The notes beneath the pieces were generated by a model that was not told the DNA's origin, did no database searches, and worked only from the letters and a program-made list of their open reading frames with translations. Made by a program: the position numbers and the translations under genes. 52,732 nucleotides of DNA from a virus. Each line of letters begins with the position of its first letter. The stretch's first letter is position 1. The stretch is from IMG/VR virus record IMGVR_UViG_3300042294_004185, positions 1 to 52,732 of that record. The stretch is one strand, 5' to 3'. This document shows, piece by piece, positions 25,760 through 34,070 of this stretch.

Positions 25760-25984
25760 TTATGTGGTAATATACGAATCCTTTGTTACTTCTCCAAGTT
25801 CTTCTTCAATAATTTGTGCTTCTTCAATAAATCTAACAAACCATAAAAGACCATCTTTTCTAAAGACGTGTGTACAATCATTTTTCCACTTAATGTATTC
25901 TACATCTATTTGTTTATTTTCGGGAATTTGATCAATTACTTGATACAAAGTTCCATCACTCGTTTTAATTAAATGTAATTTCAT
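25760..25984 (-). CDS. Unknown small protein, 74 aa
   Basis: The sequence MKLHLIKTSDGTLYQVIDQI... to an acidic helix (EEAQIIEEELGEV) gives a mixed alpha/beta protein with no motif. Its last codons contain the -33 and -7 boxes of the promoter for the next gene. It starts downstream of the hsp20 gene, close to one arm of an inverted repeat. Confidence 0.5.
   Translation of the reverse strand: MKLHLIKTSDGTLYQVIDQIPENKQIDVEYIKWKNDCTHVFRKDGLLWFVRFIEEAQIIEEELGEVTKDSYITT
25769..25799 (-). promoter_or_regulatory. Early-type promoter, ACTTGG-N19-TATATT, inside a gene
   Basis: ACTTGG and TATATT are exactly 19 bases apart and a leader ending AAGTTATG follows. The whole promoter lies in the 3' end of the 74-aa gene. 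It should drive the 106-aa gene, groES, groEL and the clamp-loader genes. Confidence 0.75.
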
Positions 25985-25989
25985 AACCT

Positions 25990-26007
25990 GTGAAACCTTA
26001 GGAGAAC
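25990..26007. repeat. Left arm of inverted repeat around hsp20
   Basis: GTGAAACCTTAGG followed by AGAAC is the complement of the sequence at 26481-26497 (13 exact bases, then GAAC after a one-base gap). The two arms enclose the hsp20 gene. The left arm lies between hsp20 and the next gene. Confidence 0.5.
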
Positions 26008-26011
26008 GGTT

Positions 26012-26452
26012 TTACTTAATTGTTAATAGTTTTGTTTTTGTTTCTTTACTGTGTGGAATGGAAATTTTTAATAAGCCATTTTCCATTTTGGCTTCAGATT
26101 GTGATAAGTCAAATTGTGAGGAAATTTTGTAACCAATATTAATAGAACGTTTAGCTATTCCTCTATGAATGTATCTAACTAAACCTAAGTCCTCAGTATC
26201 AATACCTTCAGTTTTTGCTTTATCATAACTGATTTTAAGGATGTCTCCTTCAACCCCAATTTCTAAATCTTCTTTGTCAAGACCGGTACAAGCCACTTCA
26301 AAGTGGAGTCCATCTTTATTTTCGTAAATGTCAATTGGGTGTGGGATTTTTGCTTCTTCAGCAGGGAAGAAGTGTGAGTTCGACTCAAAAAAGTTCTTAA
26401 ACAGAATGTCGAACGGTGTTAGTTCTCTTTCAAATAATTTTAAATTTGTCAT
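26012..26452 (-). CDS. Small heat-shock protein Hsp20
   Basis: This 146-aa protein has an alpha-crystallin domain (about residues 38-146): IDIYENKDGLHFEVACTGLD, LEIGVEGDILKISYDK, a YIHRGIAKRSINIGY stretch (like the RxFxRxFxL strand), and AKMENGLLKISIPHSKE at the end (the GxLxI pattern). Small heat-shock proteins hold unfolded proteins for refolding, and here would pass them to the GroEL/GroES also encoded by this phage. Relatives occur in cyanophages. Its leader has a true Shine-Dalgarno (AGGAG) that may pair with an upstream sequence, see the next entry. Confidence 0.92.
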   Translation of the reverse strand: MTNLKLFERELTPFDILFKNFFESNSHFFPAEEAKIPHPIDIYENKDGLHFEVACTGLDKEDLEIGVEGDILKISYDKAKTEGIDTEDLGLVRYIHRGIAKRSINIGYKISSQFDLSQSEAKMENGLLKISIPHSKETKTKLLTIK

Positions 26453-26460
26453 AATTTTTA

Positions 26461-26497
26461 TCTCCTAAGATGATTTTTGTGTTCCCTAAGGTTTCAC
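26461..26497 (-). promoter_or_regulatory. hsp20 leader with SD site and possible RNA thermometer; right repeat arm
   Basis: On the RNA sense, CCUUAG can pair with CUUAGG just before and inside the AGGAG ribosome site, with one U-U mismatch, and a 4-bp AUCU/AGAU hairpin also covers it. hsp20 genes often carry such heat-melted hairpins (ROSE and fourU types). AGGAG lies 9 bases before the ATG and is unusual in this window. The pairing is found by eye only. Positions 26481-26497 are also the second arm of the inverted repeat. Confidence 0.45.
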
Positions 26498-26521
26498 TTT
26501 ATCGGTTATACATATATGGTT

Positions 26522-27262
26522 TTAATAATCCTTCGCAATTACATAATACTCGCTTTTAATATTTCCGTTATCAAACGCAAGTTTCATGATTCCATCTAAA
26601 TTAATTCCCATAACACAGTGTGCTACGTCTTTATTACAATACATAATTTCTTTAATCATGTTTGAATCATAATTAACTTTAAAATCATTTGGCAAATCAT
26701 GAGTTTCAATATCTGGTAAGTAAAATGATACTTTATTTGAGTATTCAATATTACCACCAAATACCATTTCCAATTGTAAATCACCATCAGCGTTAGTAAA
26801 TGGTTTAAATACAACAGTATCGGTTTCGGCCAAAGCAGATTTTGCTCGCACTATAGAATTTATACTTTCGTTATCTAACGTAGCTTCAATATTATATGCT
26901 TCATCACCAACATACTCACCTGCTGTAGGGATAATCATTGTATCTGCTAAAGCATAATTAAGTGTAAATTGATTATCTGCTATAATAAGCTTTGTAATTA
27001 ATTTATGTTGTTTAACATATTCCAAACTTAAAGGACCATTTGTAATAGCTAATAGTTTAAGCAATTGAGTAGTATTACTAATACCAATTGATGAATCCTC
27101 TAAATCAAAATTGTCACAAGTAACAACTCCAATCATTGATTTATCAGGAGCTTTAAATTTGATTGTTAATTTGTTGTCTTGAATATCCCACTTAACGGCC
27201 TCATTTTTACCATTTAGGAAATACTTTGAAATAATTGAAACTAGATCTAATTTATTTATCAT
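26522..27262 (-). CDS. 45: Sliding clamp (T4 gp45-like)
   Basis: This 246-aa protein has the clamp pattern of two similar halves: IKFKAPDKSMIGVVTCDNF with LKLLAITN in the first, and an alternating strand pattern with NDFKVNYDSNMIKEIMYCN in the second. T4 gp45 is 228 aa. It would form a trimeric ring behind the polymerase, with the polymerase gene starting 3 bases downstream. The clamp-loader genes are on the same strand farther down. The call rests on position as well as sequence, because clamps diverge strongly. Confidence 0.8.
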   Translation of the reverse strand: MINKLDLVSIISKYFLNGKNEAVKWDIQDNKLTIKFKAPDKSMIGVVTCDNFDLEDSSIGISNTTQLLKLLAITNGPLSLEYVKQHKLITKLIIADNQFTLNYALADTMIIPTAGEYVGDEAYNIEATLDNESINSIVRAKSALAETDTVVFKPFTNADGDLQLEMVFGGNIEYSNKVSFYLPDIETHDLPNDFKVNYDSNMIKEIMYCNKDVAHCVMGINLDGIMKLAFDNGNIKSEYYVIAKDY

Positions 27263-27264
27263 GT

Positions 27265-29859
27265 TTAAAATTTAAAAAACTTGTTTATGTTTGGATTAAG
27301 TACTACAGCACCCCATCCTAAATCGGAATATAATGACTCTAATTTGTTTTTCATAACTGAATCAAATAAGCCGTCTCTATCTATATATTTTTCTACAAAA
27401 TCTCTGATTTCCTGAGGGTCATTATAACCGTTAAATCCTATAACATCAATTCTATAAGGATTATCCTTTAAATAAGCAATAAACATTTTATCACCAATTT
27501 GAAATTTAGGATATTTTTTGTCTAAACCTTTAAATTTTAAAATATCGTTATAGTAAATTGCTGCTTTAGTATTAATAGGGCATTTTAGTCCTAATTTAGA
27601 AAATATTTCACCAGCACCTGGAGGTCCAGCTAAATATTCACTCATTTTCTTTAATCCTGTAGGTTTAAGGATTTTTTCCCAACCAATTGTTCTTAATTCG
27701 TTTCTAAAATCTAATATTTGTTTATCAATATCTGATTTAGGTTTACCAAACATAATTTCATTAATAATATGTTCACCGAATTTTTTAAACAATGGTGGGA
27801 AATTTGATTTCATCAAATCTAATCCTTTAACATCTAATTCATCTGTTGGTACACCTTCTTTATTAACAATATGTTGAGCGTATCTTCTCTTACCTGCAAA
27901 GTAACCTCTATCAAGTACAACCTCTTGTTTTAATTCAAAGTAATGAGGTTCATTAGGATAACTAATATTAAATAATTCTTGTACTAGAGTATGTAAATTT
28001 TCATTTGCTAATTTTTGAATTTCAGTAGCAACTTTAAGTACCTCTTGTACAATTGTTTCTTGATCTGCTGTAACTAATTTAGGGTTACGTTTTAAGATTA
28101 AATCTTTAACCTGAATGAATAGTGAATCGGTATCTGATGTAACAATATAATCTTTATCTTCTGTACCTAATTCTTGATTTAACCAATTATTTACAAATAC
28201 AATAGATTCTTGAGTTAAGCGTTGACCTGTTAAAGTAATTGCTTTACTAATAAATTTATTTCCATCAGTGTATCTCCAACCATTAATAGCAAATACCCCG
28301 TAAACGTCATTTAATTTAATTTTATACGCGTGTTGACGCCTATCGTAAAAAGATCCCATAACAGGGTCGTTATCTTCTTTATATGCTTTTTTCATGAGTT
28401 TTTTATACTCTTGACGTTTAGCAAACCAGTCAGATAAAATTTCACATACAACACTTGATTTGTCTTTACGGAACATCACTCCAGGTGCTGATATAATTAA
28501 ATCATTACCTTCAATAATTTCTATTAAGTCACCTACTTTAACTTGTGTATGAGATAATCTACGATCCTTTTTAACTTTTTCAATAGTAACAACAGTGTTA
28601 GAATCCATTGCTTTAAGTTCTTTAAGTGACCATTGGTTATCAAATTTACCTCTATTTACAACACGTCCAACTAACGTTTCAATACCCATATTAAGTGAAC
28701 GAATAATAGAAGGATACAAAGATGTAAAATCCAAGTCAATAACCCACTCATATAGTCCTGGTGTTGGATCTTTTAAATAACCACCAGCATATTCTTCTTG
28801 TAATGTTTGAAGTGCTGGATTATAAGTAGTAGGTTTATTAGGTGAAACTATACCTTTACGTTTTAGGTAAGTTAAAATAGCACCTTCATTTAATACTGTT
28901 GAAAAATAAATCGATTCATAAGTTGTATGACATAAGTGACCAATTGTAACTGTCAGCTCCATAAACTTCATTCGTTTTTCAAGCTCAACAATAATTTCAA
29001 CGTCACGTAAGTTATACTCAATAAACTTATCTACGTCTTCAGCAAATAATCTATCAAGTGAACCTTGATACTCAATCTTTTCTAATTTAGCATATTTTTT
29101 ACCAATATCACCTAAACGATAAGATGGCTCTTGTTTTGTAATAAACTTTTTAAACAAAAGCATATAATCAAGATGGTTAATACCTCCTAAGTTAACAGGT
29201 TGATCTTGATACTGAGGTGTAAATTTGATTTTACCAATTGGGGATAAAGTATTGGCCAAAGATTCGCCCATTACTTTTTTAATACGATAATATAAATAAG
29301 GTATATCAAAGAAACCACTATTCCAACCTGTAATAATTGTAGGGTCTAATTCATACCACTTATCTAAAAATCCACTCAATAATTCTTTTTCAGATGTATA
29401 AGGAATAATAATTTTGTCTTCAGACTCGGCTTTAGACATTTTACCTTCTTTATCTAAAATTAAACAGAAATATTTTTTAGAATTATGGTCATATAAAGCA
29501 ACAGCTGTTATTTCACCTTTAGGATCTTTAATATTTTCCTCAGTTAATGCTCCCGCTACTACACACTCAATATCAAGATAAACTATGTTATGGAATTTAG
29601 GTGTATCGTCAGATTCGTAATAGTAGTCTACTAACAGGCGAGTTAATTTATCAACGTCTTTTTCAAAGTATTTAGGGTCTTTCCAATCATCCATTCTTTT
29701 GGTTGGAGACACCCTAGTACCTTCTAACGTTTCAAACTCGCCATCAGGATCAGGTTGATATAAGGTAGGCCAGTGTTGTAAGGTTTTAAACCCTTCCCAT
29801 CTGTCATCTCTTAAATAATACTGTTTTTCTTCCTTATCGTAGTAGACCGCTTGATACAT
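27265..29859 (-). CDS. 43: Family B DNA polymerase (T4 gp43-like)
   Basis: This 864-aa polymerase has all expected motifs. 3'-5' exonuclease: VYLDIEC (D96, E98), GWNSGFFDIPYL (178-189) and YNLRDV (282-287). Polymerase: motif A DLDFTSLYPSII (375-386), motif B KIKLNDVYGVFA (514-525) and motif C SDTDS with D577 and D579. The length is near T4 gp43 (898 aa). It replicates phage DNA with the clamp encoded 3 bases upstream. I see no intein or frameshift. The gene for the dUTPase-like enzyme abuts its start. Confidence 0.96.
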   Translation of the reverse strand: MYQAVYYDKEEKQYYLRDDRWEGFKTLQHWPTLYQPDPDGEFETLEGTRVSPTKRMDDWKDPKYFEKDVDKLTRLLVDYYYESDDTPKFHNIVYLDIECVVAGALTEENIKDPKGEITAVALYDHNSKKYFCLILDKEGKMSKAESEDKIIIPYTSEKELLSGFLDKWYELDPTIITGWNSGFFDIPYLYYRIKKVMGESLANTLSPIGKIKFTPQYQDQPVNLGGINHLDYMLLFKKFITKQEPSYRLGDIGKKYAKLEKIEYQGSLDRLFAEDVDKFIEYNLRDVEIIVELEKRMKFMELTVTIGHLCHTTYESIYFSTVLNEGAILTYLKRKGIVSPNKPTTYNPALQTLQEEYAGGYLKDPTPGLYEWVIDLDFTSLYPSIIRSLNMGIETLVGRVVNRGKFDNQWSLKELKAMDSNTVVTIEKVKKDRRLSHTQVKVGDLIEIIEGNDLIISAPGVMFRKDKSSVVCEILSDWFAKRQEYKKLMKKAYKEDNDPVMGSFYDRRQHAYKIKLNDVYGVFAINGWRYTDGNKFISKAITLTGQRLTQESIVFVNNWLNQELGTEDKDYIVTSDTDSLFIQVKDLILKRNPKLVTADQETIVQEVLKVATEIQKLANENLHTLVQELFNISYPNEPHYFELKQEVVLDRGYFAGKRRYAQHIVNKEGVPTDELDVKGLDLMKSNFPPLFKKFGEHIINEIMFGKPKSDIDKQILDFRNELRTIGWEKILKPTGLKKMSEYLAGPPGAGEIFSKLGLKCPINTKAAIYYNDILKFKGLDKKYPKFQIGDKMFIAYLKDNPYRIDVIGFNGYNDPQEIRDFVEKYIDRDGLFDSVMKNKLESLYSDLGWGAVVLNPNINKFFKF

Positions 29860-30356
29860 TACTTTTTATATGCTGTGTTTAAACCCTGCCACTGACCATC
29901 ATACTGTTCTCCAACTTCATCTACTTTCCAGAATGCAATTTGTCCAATACGAGCATTTTTTTCAATAATAATAACACTTGTTACAATCATTGTTGTGTTC
30001 ATTTGATCACAATAGAATCCTGGATCCCACCAAGGTGATTCGATAATAGTTCCTGTACGGTACAAAGATGAACGGTGAGTAATTTTAGCAGCAGCATCAG
30101 CAGGTACTTTAATACCTTCGTTAAATGTAACCGAATAAACACCCTTTTCAAGTCTCCAACATTCCTTACCATCAATAAGTTGTGTGAAGACTTCTTCATA
30201 ACCATCTGGATTAATGTAAGTTTTGTCTTTGTAAACAACAGAACCAACATTAATCGCTTCAATTTTACAAACTGATAAGTCAATACCAATTTGTGCACGT
30301 TTAGAGAAATCAGATTCAATAACGTGATTTGCGATTTGATTTGAATTTAATAACAT
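29859..30356 (-). CDS. dUTPase/dCTP-deaminase superfamily enzyme
   Basis: This 165-aa protein has the fold signature: GIDLSV near residue 24, ITHRSSLYRTGTIIESPWWDPGF (the RSS nucleotide loop) and KNARIGQIAFWKVDEVG. Both dUTPases and dCTP deaminases carry these. The Glu of a deaminase would lie in that last region. The pattern R-S-S-L then SPWWDPGF is closer to the Dcd side, but length and motifs do not decide it. It supplies dUMP for thymidylate or keeps uracil out of DNA. It overlaps the polymerase gene and the small gene upstream by a few bases. Confidence 0.8.
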   Translation of the reverse strand: MLLNSNQIANHVIESDFSKRAQIGIDLSVCKIEAINVGSVVYKDKTYINPDGYEEVFTQLIDGKECWRLEKGVYSVTFNEGIKVPADAAAKITHRSSLYRTGTIIESPWWDPGFYCDQMNTTMIVTSVIIIEKNARIGQIAFWKVDEVGEQYDGQWQGLNTAYKK

Positions 30357-30526
30357 TACTTTAATTTATTTAAAATTTTATCCCAAAACAAGTCTAACTT
30401 GTCTTTTCTTGCTTTACAGCCACAATCATCATAGCCCATTTTTTTGGCTATAAAGAGGGCAATACGGTAACCTTGCCCTAAGGTAATAATGTTTATTACC
30501 TTTTCAACAAAACCACCTAGCTTCAT
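30356..30526 (-). CDS. Small conserved phage protein with CGC motif, 56 aa
   Basis: The frame gives MKLGGFVEKVINIITLGQGY, then a hydrophobic stretch and GYDDCGCKARKDKLDLF. The order IAKKMG, DCGC, RK and LF is one I associate with small unnamed phage proteins. A Cys pair (C36, C38) may bind metal. It overlaps the FolE stop by one base and the dUTPase-like start by three. Confidence 0.55.
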   Translation of the reverse strand: MKLGGFVEKVINIITLGQGYRIALFIAKKMGYDDCGCKARKDKLDLFWDKILNKLK

Positions 30527-31218
30527 TAGATCTGATGTCCTCCGTTGTTGATTTTCAAGCTGTCAAAAAATTCCTTACGTGCTTGATTTTCGTTGTTCAA
30601 GAATACTCCTGATGCTTTTGTAGTAACCATTGAAGCTCCTTGATGTTTAACACCTCTACAGCTTACACAATTGTGAGTAGCAACTACAGTTACAATTACA
30701 CCTTTGTTGTTTTCACAGATTTTATCTACTGCTTGGTGGATTGCTGATGTAAGTTGTTCTTGAATAGCTCCTCTACGTCCAAAATGCTCAACAATACGAT
30801 TTAATTTAGACAAACCAATTACTGAACCATTTTCACCTACAATGTAACCAATATGAACTACACCTCCGATTGTTTGGTGGTGATGAGAACACATTGAGGT
30901 AAGTGGGATGTTACGTTCAATAACAATACCATCATAACCATCACTAGGGAATGAGGTAATGTCACTCATAGCATCATAACGGCCTTTCCACAAATCAAAT
31001 ACATAAGCTTTAGCTACACGACGAGGGGTGTCTGCTGAATTTGGATCGTTTCTCCAATCACATTGTAAAGCATCTAAAAATTTACCATATGCTTCTGCTG
31101 CCTCATCTACCATTGACCATTTTTCTTTCTCAGTAAATGGGAAACCAGGAGCAATACCATTGGCATAACCTTGTTTTACACACTCTAGATCGAGTGTAAA
31201 TGTTTTATTTTTTTCCAT
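30526..31218 (-). CDS. folE: GTP cyclohydrolase I
   Basis: This 230-aa protein has the family motifs MCSHHHQTIGGVVHIGY (zinc ligands C110 and H113), GLSKLNRIVEHFGRR, and THNCVSCRGVKHQG with C184 as the third zinc ligand. It opens GTP to dihydroneopterin triphosphate, the first step of both folate and 7-deazaguanine synthesis. No folate gene is seen here, but QueD, QueE, QueC and a DpdA/TGT-like gene are all in the window, so the 7-deazaguanine route is the likely job. It has its own promoter, and LamG-like virion genes separate it from the other pathway genes. Confidence 0.93.
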   Translation of the reverse strand: MEKNKTFTLDLECVKQGYANGIAPGFPFTEKEKWSMVDEAAEAYGKFLDALQCDWRNDPNSADTPRRVAKAYVFDLWKGRYDAMSDITSFPSDGYDGIVIERNIPLTSMCSHHHQTIGGVVHIGYIVGENGSVIGLSKLNRIVEHFGRRGAIQEQLTSAIHQAVDKICENNKGVIVTVVATHNCVSCRGVKHQGASMVTTKASGVFLNNENQARKEFFDSLKINNGGHQI

Positions 31219-31230
31219 AACTTATATTGT

Positions 31231-31261
31231 AATATAATGAATTTATTTTTGATAACCAAAT
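31231..31261 (-). promoter_or_regulatory. Early-type promoter ahead of folE, ATTTGG-N19-TATATT
   Basis: Exact 19-base spacing, and a leader ending AAGTTATG. The -33 box ends on the first base of the stop codon of the virion gene upstream. It gives folE an early start independent of the late genes next to it. Confidence 0.75.
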
Positions 31262-32235
31262 TAAAGTCCAAATCTTCCTTTTTGGGCGTTATAATTTTGT
31301 GATATTTCAGATGATGATAAAATCCTATTATAAATTCTATAAATACCTCCATTACCGGAAAAATAACCTTGTTCTGCCCATCTTGCTATTACAACGTTAG
31401 TAGTACCAATAAAAGAGGCTATAGTACCTGTTCCTTGAGATACATTATTTTTAAATATTTGACAAGCACCATTTGAAGCATTAAAAGTATAGACAATTTG
31501 ATACCAGTTATTTACAGTAACAGTTCCAGCAGAAAAATCCGAAGCATAATGTCCTTGATAAATCACTCCATTTCTGAATACTAAGTGTAAACCTTGTCTA
31601 AAACCTTGTTGATCAGTACCAAACATTGTTCTATCACCTGATAAATTTGTAGGATAAACCCATGCTTCCATAGTATAATTAGCATCATAAAACCCTAATT
31701 GTGTTGCTGTTTTACCCGTATTACAATAATCATCTGTTCCATCCCACACAATCGAACCACTATTAGCAGAATTAAACGCAGGATTATTTATTAATGTTCC
31801 ATTATTAGAATTCCCACTCAAATCATACCAAGTAGATCCTGTTGTTGGATATGAAGGATCAAAACCCGCATCATAATTCAACATTAATCCATTAGTTACA
31901 ATACCTTCATAGTTAAAATTAACACATAGTTTATCTGTTTGAGTAGCAAAATATTCTAAACATTGAGCTACTGTTGTATAACCTGCTGGAGAACCTACAG
32001 TCCCAGCAATATTTCTATTTGTGATATTAATTAATTGTGTATCATTAGCAGGACAATAAATACTAGGACCACCAGATGCTTTATTTAAATAAATTGTATA
32101 ACCACCAGATGGAGGATCGATACCATTAAAAAATGTTAGTCCATAATCAGCAGTATTATTACCAATTAACATATTGCCTTTTCTAAGACAACCTGTTGGT
32201 GTAGCACCTGTTGAATATTTTATTACGTTAGGCAT
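31261..32235 (-). CDS. LamG-type adhesin-like virion protein, copy A
   Basis: This 324-aa protein has two parts. The N-terminal 130 residues (from MPNVIKYSTGATPTGCLRKGNMLIG, including GPSIYCPANDTQL) are shared with the gene at 32520-33554. The rest is a concanavalin-A-like lectin domain: LSGNSNNGTLINNPAF, IVWDGTDDY, YTMEAWVYP and GGIYRIYNRILSSSEI, as in LamG jelly-roll proteins. Both copies end YNAQKGRFGL. Such domains on tail fibres bind sugars on the host. The pair probably are receptor-binding or decoration proteins with different sugar-binding faces. Confidence 0.75.
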   Translation of the reverse strand: MPNVIKYSTGATPTGCLRKGNMLIGNNTADYGLTFFNGIDPPSGGYTIYLNKASGGPSIYCPANDTQLINITNRNIAGTVGSPAGYTTVAQCLEYFATQTDKLCVNFNYEGIVTNGLMLNYDAGFDPSYPTTGSTWYDLSGNSNNGTLINNPAFNSANSGSIVWDGTDDYCNTGKTATQLGFYDANYTMEAWVYPTNLSGDRTMFGTDQQGFRQGLHLVFRNGVIYQGHYASDFSAGTVTVNNWYQIVYTFNASNGACQIFKNNVSQGTGTIASFIGTTNVVIARWAEQGYFSGNGGIYRIYNRILSSSEISQNYNAQKGRFGL

Positions 32236-32240
32236 TTAAA

Positions 32241-32507
32241 TTAAATAGGATAAGGTGGAGTCCACTCAGGTGTAGATAAAATAGTTAAAATTTCATTGTA
32301 AGTATATTCTTGAGATTTACTTGTTAAACTAGATACTGATGAAGGCATTGGCATATCATATTTAACAAATGTTTTTGTTTCATCAACAGATTTTCTAACT
32401 GTATCAGCATCTGTTTCAAATACTTGATTAAAATTAATTTTATTAAGTTCTGTTACATTAAATATAACAAAACGTCTGTCGGGGTATTGTTCTTGTTCTA
32501 GTGACAT
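32241..32507 (-). CDS. Small protein between the LamG genes, possible fibre accessory
   Basis: This 88-aa acidic protein begins MSLEQEQYPDRRFVIFNV, with TDADTVRKSVDETKTFVKYD and EYTYNEILTILSTPEWTPP. I associate this pattern with short genes that accompany LamG-type fibre genes in phages of this kind. It might be a fibre assembly factor or a small structural part, but no motif proves it. A TAATATTTATA motif lies 5 bases before its start. Confidence 0.55.
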   Translation of the reverse strand: MSLEQEQYPDRRFVIFNVTELNKINFNQVFETDADTVRKSVDETKTFVKYDMPMPSSVSSLTSKSQEYTYNEILTILSTPEWTPPYPI

Positions 32508-32511
32508 ATGG

Positions 32512-32522
32512 TATAAATATTA
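32512..32522 (-). promoter_or_regulatory. Putative late-gene motif TAATATTTATA
   Basis: Exact copy. The TAA is the stop codon of LamG copy B. It lies a few bases ahead of the small gene's ATG. Confidence 0.4.
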
Positions 32523-33554
32523 AAGGCCGAAGCGACCTTTTTGAGCGTTGTAGTTTTGGGTGACTTCTGTTGATAGAAGAGCACGATTATATATTAGCAA
32601 ATTATATTGCGTCATTTGAGGTGACCATCCACCAGAGGGAAAATTACCTAATATGTCCGTAGTTGATTGTGATAGACCTGAGCTTTTAGTTGCTGTATTT
32701 GTATAAATTTCACTATTATTTAAATATATTTTAGTAGTTGCCTGCGTAGATGAAATAGGTGTCCAAGTTAATACACAGTGGTAAAAAGTATTTACACTTA
32801 ATGTTGTTGATGTCAAATGTAACCAAGGATTATAACTATCACCTGCACCTATCCACCACCTTAAAACAGGATTTCCCCCATTTGCATTAATAGAAAAATG
32901 CCAAAAATTATTACTTGCACCACCACTACCTCTATATAATATACTTCTTCCATCTCCATTAGGAATTGAAAAATCAGATGGTAATTTTATCCAAGTCAAA
33001 ATAGAAATTCCATTTGGATATAAACTGTTAAAAAAAGAATCATTAACACCATCACAAGTCATAATATCATCAATTCCATCATAAACTATCCCCCCACTAT
33101 TAGCCGAATTATATGTAGGACCATTTGTTAATGTTTCGTTTCTATTATTTCCACTTAAATCATAAAGTGTTGTTCCCGTTGTAGGATATGAACCAACAAA
33201 CCCAGCATCTGTGTTTAATACTAACCCATTAGTAACTATACCTTCATAGTTTATATTAACACATAATTTGTCAGACTGTCCAGCAAAATAATTTAAACAT
33301 TGAGCAGCTGTTGTATAATTTGCCCCCGCAATTTGATTAGTAATAAAAATTAATTGAGTATTGTTAGCAGGGCAATAAATACTAGGACCACCACTAGCTT
33401 TATTTAAATAAACAGTATAGCCACCAGATGGAGGGTCAATGCCGCTAAAAAAAGAGGATCCATAGTTAGCTGTGTTATTAGCAATTAACATATTACCTTT
33501 TTTTAGGCAACCTGTTTCAACAGCTCCTGTTGTATATTTTATTCCGTTAGGCAT
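32520..33554 (-). CDS. LamG-type adhesin-like virion protein, copy B
   Basis: This 344-aa paralogue of the protein at 31261-32235 has the same N-terminal region (PPSGGYTVYLNKASGG, GPSIYCPANNTQL) and the same YNAQKGRFGL end, but a more different lectin domain (LSGNNRNETLTNGPTYN, MTQYNLLIYNRALLSTEV). Conserved ends and a variable middle fit a host-range protein under selection. Both are probably exposed on the virion. The C-terminal motif may serve for assembly or trimer formation, which is inference. Confidence 0.75.
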   Translation of the reverse strand: MPNGIKYTTGAVETGCLKKGNMLIANNTANYGSSFFSGIDPPSGGYTVYLNKASGGPSIYCPANNTQLIFITNQIAGANYTTAAQCLNYFAGQSDKLCVNINYEGIVTNGLVLNTDAGFVGSYPTTGTTLYDLSGNNRNETLTNGPTYNSANSGGIVYDGIDDIMTCDGVNDSFFNSLYPNGISILTWIKLPSDFSIPNGDGRSILYRGSGGASNNFWHFSINANGGNPVLRWWIGAGDSYNPWLHLTSTTLSVNTFYHCVLTWTPISSTQATTKIYLNNSEIYTNTATKSSGLSQSTTDILGNFPSGGWSPQMTQYNLLIYNRALLSTEVTQNYNAQKGRFGL

Positions 33555-33558
33555 TTAT

Positions 33559-33569
33559 CATAAATATGA
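33559..33569 (-). promoter_or_regulatory. Imperfect late-gene motif
   Basis: TCATATTTATG on the minus strand differs by two bases from TAATATTTATA and lies between the stop of the upstream gene and the LamG copy B start. It is the weakest member of the set. Confidence 0.3.
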
Positions 33570-34070
33570 CTAATCTTCAGCCATAATGCCTGTAATATAC
33601 TTTTGATTACGTTTTAATCCATTTTCAGCATCTAAACCATATCCAATCAACCAATGTTCGTTAGTTAATTCAAATCCATAAATTAAATCGGGATGTTTAG
33701 AATAATGTTTTTTAAATAATGTTACAGGAATAATAGATTTAGGATTATTATATTGAAGATGTTTTATCAAATGATTCATAGTATTACCTGAATCATAAAT
33801 GTCATCTATAAGATAAACATCTTTTCCTTCAATATCAACAGTAATTGATTTTAAAATTCTTATTTCACCCTGCTTAGTTCCATCGTAAGATTTCGCACTA
33901 ACAAAATCTATTTCACAATCATCTACTTGTTTAACCAAGTCCGTAAAAAACATAAACGCGCCATTTAAAACGCATATAAACACGGGTGGATTTTCGTGTT
34001 GATTCTTTTTAATTTTATAGGCAATCTCACCTACTTTGTTTTTAATTTCTAATTCTGAGAACAATATCAT
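33570..34070 (-). CDS. Hypoxanthine/guanine phosphoribosyltransferase
   Basis: This 166-aa protein has the PRPP motif VYLIDDIYDSGNTM (85-98) and VCVLNGAFMFF-like GAFMF in the flexible loop region. It joins a purine base to PRPP to give a nucleotide. In this window it sits beside a 7-deazaguanine pathway, so it might salvage guanine or even a deazapurine base, but ordinary purine salvage is the first guess. It overlaps the thioredoxin-like gene upstream by 4 bases. Confidence 0.85.
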   Translation of the reverse strand: MILFSELEIKNKVGEIAYKIKKNQHENPPVFICVLNGAFMFFTDLVKQVDDCEIDFVSAKSYDGTKQGEIRILKSITVDIEGKDVYLIDDIYDSGNTMNHLIKHLQYNNPKSIIPVTLFKKHYSKHPDLIYGFELTNEHWLIGYGLDAENGLKRNQKYITGIMAED

